Origin: Oscillospiraceae bacterium
GTDB taxonomy: Bacteria; Bacillota; Clostridia; Oscillospirales; Oscillospiraceae
NCBI GenBank assembly: GCA_017429835.1
Contig: JAFROD010000017.1
Location: 1-64,000, forward strand
Direction: 5' to 3'
DNA length: 64,000 nucleotides
Position 1 is the stretch's first letter. Each line of letters begins with the position of its first letter. The position numbers and the translations under genes are program-made. Positions 59,638 through 64,000 of the stretch are shown piece after piece. The notes under the pieces are model-generated. The model ran no database searches. It saw only the letters and a program-made list of their open reading frames with translations, and had not been told where the DNA came from.

Positions 59638-60015
59638 ATGATGGAGAACAGCAACCTTGCGCCGAACCGGCTGGTACTGCTGGTCACGGTGGTCAATAAG
59701 GGCAAGGGGACTTTCTTTGCCGACCTGCTGCAGACCTTCGGCGTGAATCTGCAGATGAGCTTCGTCGGAACAGGTACCGCCCACAGCAGCATGCAGGAGC
59801 TTCTCGGCTTGAAGGACACGCGCCGCAGCACCATCTTTTCCGTGATTCGCGCGGATATGGCAGACGCTGCGCTTACCGCGCTGGAGGACAGATTCCAAAC
59901 CGTCAACGGCGGCACGGGAATCGCCTTTACCATGCCGCTCAGCAGCGTGATCGGGAAGCTGAGCTACGGATTTTTGAGCAATGAGCTGCGGCTCATCGGA
60001 GAGGAGGAAGCATGA
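59638..60015 (+). CDS. PII-like regulatory protein, first of pair
   Basis: 125 residues. Ferredoxin-like trimer fold expected from RLVLLVTVVNKGKGTFFADL and TIFSVIRADMADAALTALED, with GTGIAFTMPLSSVIG near the end. No canonical T-loop Tyr of GlnB. Starts directly after the transporter stop. Likely a sensor subunit of the DUF1538 protein rather than a nitrogen regulator (inference from adjacency). Confidence 0.8.
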   Translation: MMENSNLAPNRLVLLVTVVNKGKGTFFADLLQTFGVNLQMSFVGTGTAHSSMQELLGLKDTRRSTIFSVIRADMADAALTALEDRFQTVNGGTGIAFTMPLSSVIGKLSYGFLSNELRLIGEEEA

Positions 60016-60368
60016 TGGGACCTGGTTTTGAAGCGGTTTTCTGCATTGTGAATTCCGGTTTTGCCGAAGCGGCTATGGACGCTGCGCGCAAAGCGGGCGC
60101 GGGCGGCGGCACGATCCTGAAGGGTCGAGGTACCGCGAGCCGCGAAGCGGAAGAAAGATTCAATATCGTGATTCAACCGGAGAAAGAGCTGCTCATGCTG
60201 CTTGTTTCCTCAGAGATTAAGGATCAGGTTCTGCGCGCACTGTATGACGGCGCGGGACTTGACAGCGCGGGTCAGGGCATTGCGTTTTCGCTTCCGGTCG
60301 AAAAGACCGTCGGTCTTCGCACTCCGGAGCAGAAAGCCGAGGAAGCGGACAAACCGCAAGAAGAATAA
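60012..60368 (+). CDS. PII-like regulatory protein, second of pair
   Basis: 118 residues with GAGGAGG upstream; overlaps the first PII gene by 4 bases (ATGA). FEAVFCIVNSGFAEAAMDAA, then GGTILKGRGTASRE (T-loop region) and LLMLLVSSEIKDQVLRALYD are typical of PII-like proteins. A Lys/Glu/Ala-rich tail follows. Pair suggests a heteromeric or two-signal control of the transporter. Confidence 0.83.
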   Translation: MMGPGFEAVFCIVNSGFAEAAMDAARKAGAGGGTILKGRGTASREAEERFNIVIQPEKELLMLLVSSEIKDQVLRALYDGAGLDSAGQGIAFSLPVEKTVGLRTPEQKAEEADKPQEE

Positions 60369-60370
60369 AC

Positions 60371-60399
60371 GAAAAGCACCGTCACGGACGGTGCTTTTC
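60371..60399. terminator. bidirectional terminator between the PII pair and the zinc-ribbon gene
   Basis: AGCACCGTC (60374-60382) and GACGGTGCT (60386-60394) pair around ACG, flanked by AAAA and TTTT, serving both converging genes. Confidence 0.9.
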
Positions 60400-60404
60400 T
60401 ATGT

Positions 60405-60686
60405 CTACTGTCTGAAATTGTACCCGCAGGTGTGACAGTAATAAAGCTGCTCCCTGCCGGAAAACCAACCCTTGCAGCGCCAGACATAACCTCTGTGCAA
60501 CAGCTTTGCAATGAGCGCCATGTACCAGTCAAAACAGATCAGAACAATGAAGCCGATACAGTATTTGACGATTCGCCAGAGGATAAACCACATTCCGAAC
60601 ATGATGAACCAGAAGCAGCCGTGCTTACTGCGCTCCATGCTCAACTGCACGTGCGTGCCGCCGCATTTCGGGCATTGTTTACGCAT
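60405..60686 (-). CDS. zinc-ribbon membrane protein, unknown function
   Basis: 93 residues from the ATG with GGAG upstream. N-terminal C-x2-C (KQCPKCGGTHVQ) and C-terminal C-x2-C (YYCHTCGYNF) form a split zinc ribbon, separated by two hydrophobic, Trp-rich helices (CFWFIMFGMWFILW; YCIGFIVLICFDWYMAL). Cytoplasmic Cys pairs would meet only if the helices form a hairpin. No characterised relative recognised. Confidence 0.7.
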   Translation of the reverse strand: MRKQCPKCGGTHVQLSMERSKHGCFWFIMFGMWFILWRIVKYCIGFIVLICFDWYMALIAKLLHRGYVWRCKGWFSGREQLYYCHTCGYNFRQ

Positions 60687-60699
60687 CAGCACACCTCCG

Positions 60700-61368
60700 C
60701 TATACGCCGCTGAAGCTGCTCAGCAGGGAAGACAGGTGTTCATCGCTGTCTGCGGAGATATAGATGATACCGATGAAATCGTCGCGCTGCAGGAAGATAC
60801 GGACGGTATGGAACACCATGCCGTTCGCAGCGACGGTCAGATAGTAGCAGGCATGCTGCGCGCCGCCGAACTGCACCGCGCCGACTTCGTCTGAAATCAC
60901 GTCGTAATCCGCGCCCGCGTAGTCTCTTGCGCTGGCTTCCTTCACTGCCTGAGCGTATGCTTCCTCCGTCATTGCTTTTCCGAACTGCGACGAAGGAATT
61001 GCCAGTGCAAAGCCGATGGTTTCAAGACCGCTGCTTGCATACATGTCATAGACGAAGCCGGTGCGCTTCAGCACTTCGACCGTTTCGTCGGAGCTGCCGT
61101 TCAGATCGGCGAGCTTTCGCAACGTATAAAACGACCAGCTCCCGTCGCGCTGATACTTTACGCCGAATGCATTGTTTACGTAGCTTTCTTCATCATAGAT
61201 GCCGAAAATGTCCTTCGGGATCTCGCCTTCATAGGGCTGTCCCTGCGCTGCTTTGGCAGCGTTCGTCTCGAGCTGCTGCTCCGACGGGTCGGATTCGCTT
61301 TTTCCGCCGCAGCCGCAGAGCGCGAGCAGAAGAGAAAACAGCAGGATAAGGGCAATCGCTCTTTTCAT
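60700..61368 (-). CDS. lipoprotein, unknown function
   Basis: 222 residues with AGGAG upstream. Lipobox LALC followed by GCGG. The mature part has a SmpA-independent alpha-beta pattern (YVNNAFGVKYQRDGSWSFYT, IGFALAIPSSQFGKAMTEEA) seen in Firmicute lipoproteins of unknown role. Sits directly downstream of pepT on the same strand. Confidence 0.72.
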   Translation of the reverse strand: MKRAIALILLFSLLLALCGCGGKSESDPSEQQLETNAAKAAQGQPYEGEIPKDIFGIYDEESYVNNAFGVKYQRDGSWSFYTLRKLADLNGSSDETVEVLKRTGFVYDMYASSGLETIGFALAIPSSQFGKAMTEEAYAQAVKEASARDYAGADYDVISDEVGAVQFGGAQHACYYLTVAANGMVFHTVRIFLQRDDFIGIIYISADSDEHLSSLLSSFSGV

Positions 61369-61378
61369 ATTCTTCTCC

Positions 61379-62581
61379 TTACTTTGCCGCGTTGATCAGA
61401 ATATTCTTGATCGTGCGGACGCAGGCCTCCATGTCCTCAATGGGAATATACTCGAACCGCCCGTGGAAATTTTCGCCGCCGGTAAAGATGTTCGGACAGG
61501 GCAGACCCTCGTAGGACAGCTTTGCGCCGTCGGTGCCGCCGCGGATCGGAACGACGCGCGGCGTGACACCTGCCTGCTCCATCGCCTTGACCGCTTCGTC
61601 CACGACGTACATGTGCGGGCGTATCTTCTCCGCCATATTGTAATAGGTATCCTTCAGCGTCAGCTCCACGCGCTCCTCGCCGCAGCGTTCATTCAGGAAT
61701 GCGGTGACATTGCGGAAAACATCCTTTCTGCGCTCGAACTTCTCGCGGTCATGATCGCGGATAATGTATTTCAAGACGGACTTTTCCTCATCGCCCTGCA
61801 TTTCGCACAGATGCGCGAAGCCCTCATATTTTTCCGTGCATTCCGGACGCTCGTGGACGGGCAGCAGGGCGTTGAAGTCCATCGCGAGGAGCTGCGAGTT
61901 GATCATGCCGTTCTTGCCGGTGCCGGGATGGACGCTGCGCCCCTTGAACGTAACGACTGCGGAGGCGGCGTTGAAGCATTCGTATTCCATCTCGCCGACC
62001 AGACCTCCGTCGATCGTATAAGCGTACTTTGCGCCGAAATCCTTTAGATTGAAGCGATCCGCGCCTCTGCCGATCTCCTCGTCGGGCGTAAAGGCAATGC
62101 GGATCGTGGCGTGGGGCGTTCCTTCCTTCATCAGTTCTTCCGCCGCAGTCAGAATCTCCGCGATTCCTGCCTTGTCGTCTGCGCCGAGCAAAGTCGTGCC
62201 GTCCGTGACGATCAGGTGCTTACCGACCTGCTTCTCCAGATTCGGGAACTCTCTCGGAGAGAGAACCGTCGTTTCGTTCAAGGCGATATCGCCGCCTTGG
62301 TAGTCGACGATCCGCGCCTTGACGTTTTCTCCGGTGCATGCCGGCGAAGTGTCCACGTGCGCGATCATGCCGATCACCGGCGCGTGCGCCGCGCCGGGGA
62401 CGGTGCCGTAAACGTAGCCGTCAGCGTCCATATAGGCGTCCGAAATGCCCATCGACAGCATTTCCTTCACCAGCGCTTCACTCAGACGCTTTTGCTTTTC
62501 GGTCGAGGGACAGGTCTCCGAATTTTCATCGGACTTGGTATCAAAGGTCACGTATTTCAACAGACGTTCCGAAACTGTCAT
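61379..62581 (-). CDS. pepT: peptidase T (tripeptide aminopeptidase)
   Basis: 400 residues. M20B zinc peptidase removing N-terminal residues from tripeptides. IGMIAHVDTSPACTG (first metal ligands), LLGADDKAGIAEI (bridging Asp), FTPDEEIGRGADRF (catalytic Glu), IDGGLVGEMEYECFNAA, RSVHPGTGKNGMINS, IRGGTDGAKLS and the late FHGRFEYIP are all family features. Confidence 0.95.
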   Translation of the reverse strand: MTVSERLLKYVTFDTKSDENSETCPSTEKQKRLSEALVKEMLSMGISDAYMDADGYVYGTVPGAAHAPVIGMIAHVDTSPACTGENVKARIVDYQGGDIALNETTVLSPREFPNLEKQVGKHLIVTDGTTLLGADDKAGIAEILTAAEELMKEGTPHATIRIAFTPDEEIGRGADRFNLKDFGAKYAYTIDGGLVGEMEYECFNAASAVVTFKGRSVHPGTGKNGMINSQLLAMDFNALLPVHERPECTEKYEGFAHLCEMQGDEEKSVLKYIIRDHDREKFERRKDVFRNVTAFLNERCGEERVELTLKDTYYNMAEKIRPHMYVVDEAVKAMEQAGVTPRVVPIRGGTDGAKLSYEGLPCPNIFTGGENFHGRFEYIPIEDMEACVRTIKNILINAAK

Positions 62582-62599
62582 TTTGCTACCTCCATTTGA

Positions 62600-62627
62600 A
62601 AACTGCCCCGCGAAAGCGGGGCAATTA
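62600..62627 (-). terminator. terminator of ackA
   Basis: TGCCCCGC (62604-62611) and GCGGGGCA (62616-62623) pair around GAAA, followed on the minus strand by a T-run. It lies between ackA and pepT. Confidence 0.88.
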
Positions 62628-62633
62628 TGATTG

Positions 62634-63842
62634 TTATTTTCTGCAGAGCGCCGCGGTATCCTGCGCGATCATCAGCTCTTCGTTGGTCGGAATGACCCAG
62701 ACCGTCACCTTGGAATCGGGCGTGGAGATGATGCACTCTTCGCCGCGTTTCTTGTTCATTTCGGCGTCGATCTTGATGCCGAGGAATTCCAGACCCTCGC
62801 AGATCTGCGCGCGCATTTTGCCGTCGTTTTCACCGACGCCTGCGGTGAAGACGAGGCAGTCCAGTCCGCCGAGCGCGGCGGCGTAGGCGCCGACGTACTT
62901 GCGCACGCCATAGGCGAACATGTCGCGGGCGAGGGCGCAGTTGTCGTTGCCTTCCTTTGCGCCGGCTTCCAGATCGCGGAAGTCGGAGGAAACGCCGGAG
63001 ACGGCAAGCATGCCGGACTTTTTGTTCAGCATGTTGAGGCATTCGGACGGGGTCATGCCGTACTTATTGCAAATGAATTCGACGATGCAGGGGTCGATGT
63101 CGCCGGAGCGGGTGCCCATGGGAACGCCTGCCAGAGGGCTCAGACCCATGGAGGTGTCCTGACACTTGCCGTCCGCGACCGCGCTCAGGGAGGAGCCGTT
63201 GCCCAGATGAGCGACGATGATCTTCAGCTCGCTCGCCGGCTTGCCCATCAGCTCGATAGCGCGCTTGGAAACGAAGCGGTGCGAAGTGCCGTGGAAGCCG
63301 TAACGGCGGATATGGTCTTCTTCATAGTACTTCGTGGGGATCGCGTAGCGGTACGCCTTCGGCGGCATGGTCATGTGGAACGCGGTGTCGAAGACCGCGA
63401 CCTGCTTCTTGCCGGGCATGGCGTTCTCGCAGGCGATGATGCCCTTGAGGTTTGCGGGGTTGTGGAGCGGCCCGAGGGGAATGCAGTCCTCGATCGCCTT
63501 TTTGCAGGCTTCGTCGACGATGCAGGATTCGATGAACTTGTCGCCGCCGTGCAGGACGCGATGACCGACCGCGTCGACCTCGTCCAAAGATTTCACAACG
63601 CCGAACTTCTCGTCGACCAGAATGGACAGAACGGACTCGATCGCCTCGGAATGGGTGGGCATGGGGATCTCGCGCGTTTCCTTCAAAACGGCCTCGTCGT
63701 TTTCATCGACGACCTTGTGCGTCAATCTGCCGTCGATGCCGATGCGTTCGCAAAGCCCCTTTGCGTAGACTCTGCCGGTATCCGGATCCATGAGCTGATA
63801 CTTCAGAGAAGAACTGCCTGCGTTGATCACAAGAATTTTCAT
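62634..63842 (-). CDS. ackA: acetate kinase
   Basis: 402 residues. Makes ATP from acetyl phosphate, the last step of acetate fermentation. MKILVINAGSSSLKYQLMD, VGHRVLHGGDKF, FDTAFHMTMPPKAYRYAIP, RRYGFHGTSHRFVS, VAHLGNGSSLSAV and VFTAGVGENDGKMR are standard. pta is not visible in the window. Confidence 0.97.
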   Translation of the reverse strand: MKILVINAGSSSLKYQLMDPDTGRVYAKGLCERIGIDGRLTHKVVDENDEAVLKETREIPMPTHSEAIESVLSILVDEKFGVVKSLDEVDAVGHRVLHGGDKFIESCIVDEACKKAIEDCIPLGPLHNPANLKGIIACENAMPGKKQVAVFDTAFHMTMPPKAYRYAIPTKYYEEDHIRRYGFHGTSHRFVSKRAIELMGKPASELKIIVAHLGNGSSLSAVADGKCQDTSMGLSPLAGVPMGTRSGDIDPCIVEFICNKYGMTPSECLNMLNKKSGMLAVSGVSSDFRDLEAGAKEGNDNCALARDMFAYGVRKYVGAYAAALGGLDCLVFTAGVGENDGKMRAQICEGLEFLGIKIDAEMNKKRGEECIISTPDSKVTVWVIPTNEELMIAQDTAALCRK

Positions 63843-63968
63843 AAATGCATCTCCTGTAAAATGTTGTTTCTTTTTTACTGCTTTCGTGGTAGTATGGTTA
63901 CATACAAAGTCATTTTATAATAGATTTCGAACCGTTGCAAGAGCAATTTTGGAAATGGTGGTTTTTTT

Positions 63969-64000
63969 ATGAAAAAAATCGGCGTCATTTGTGAATACAA
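63969..64000 (+). CDS. start of a tmcAL/ylbM-like gene (partial at window end)
   Basis: ATG followed by KKIGVICEY before the window ends. The N-terminus xxIGxIxEYN(PFHNGH) is characteristic of the tRNA-Met cytidine acetate ligase TmcAL (YlbM), whose gene often lies beside ackA in Firmicutes. Only ten codons are visible, so this is tentative. Confidence 0.55.
   Translation, partial: MKKIGVICEY

Overview
The window reads as chromosome of a GC-rich, low-GC-phylum bacterium: a Clostridia member (Firmicutes/Bacillota), probably an Oscillospiraceae-like gut anaerobe. This is an inference from several things. The order dxs-tlyA-nadK-argR-recN is typically clostridial. There are a T-box leader on tyrS, Gram-positive Dlt genes, S-layer-homology proteins, a SpoIVFB-like protease and many LxAC lipoproteins. 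Promoters have TTGACA/TATAAT-type boxes and there are strong GGAGG ribosome sites. No single taxonomic marker gene is present, so the genus is not resolved. About 60 genes, four tRNAs and two large structured RNAs are visible; most of the window is ordinary core genome.

Layout. 0-5 kb: the tail of an IS3-family transposase, an anti-sigma/ECF sigma pair coupled to dusB, and a large promoterless fragment of a phage/ICE 'polyvalent' protein carrying a BECR-nuclease-like and an ADP-ribosyltransferase-like domain. 5-7.5 kb: a zinc-type efflux operon (SmtB/CzrA-type repressor, HMA metallochaperone, P1B ATPase) behind an SmtB-like operator. 7.6-14.5 kb: an OLE RNA of about 617 nt, its partner membrane protein OapA, then dxs, tlyA, nadK, argR and recN. 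14.5-16 kb: T-box and tyrS. 16-28.5 kb: hydantoinase (HyuA/YgeZ type), an SLH-NlpC/P60 hydrolase, exonuclease III, a divergent EF-G paralogue, a catalytically dead P-type-ATPase-like protein, rlmB, ftsH and a conserved Cys-rich protein. 28.6-33.3 kb: a tagA/tmk/DJ-1/mltG/U32 run. 33.4-33.7 kb: tRNA-Arg followed by an unusual palindromic repeat patch. 34-42 kb: a catabolic block with carbamate kinase, YgeW, YgeY, a PLP lyase and a threonine synthase-type enzyme, resembling anaerobic purine/ureide degradation clusters.

42-56 kb: the most unusual region. One long leftward transcription unit runs from a consensus promoter near 56.1 kb to a terminator near 41.95 kb. It combines a complete dlt system (dltA, B, C, D and a hidden dltX) with a second acyltransferase pair (AlgI-like MBOAT plus AlgJ/X-like SGNH protein), three secreted transglutaminase-like proteins, a C39-like peptidase, and four small lipoproteins, three of which share an FTVYTYRD-type C-terminal motif. 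I infer a cell-envelope module that D-alanylates and O-acylates a surface polymer and processes or crosslinks surface proteins. I know of no described system with this composition.

56-64 kb: tRNA-Pro and two tRNA-Ser genes, an M50 SpoIVFB-like protease, a TfoX-N protein, a DUF1538 transporter with two PII-like regulators, a lipoprotein, pepT, ackA, and the first codons of a tmcAL/ylbM-like gene cut by the window edge.
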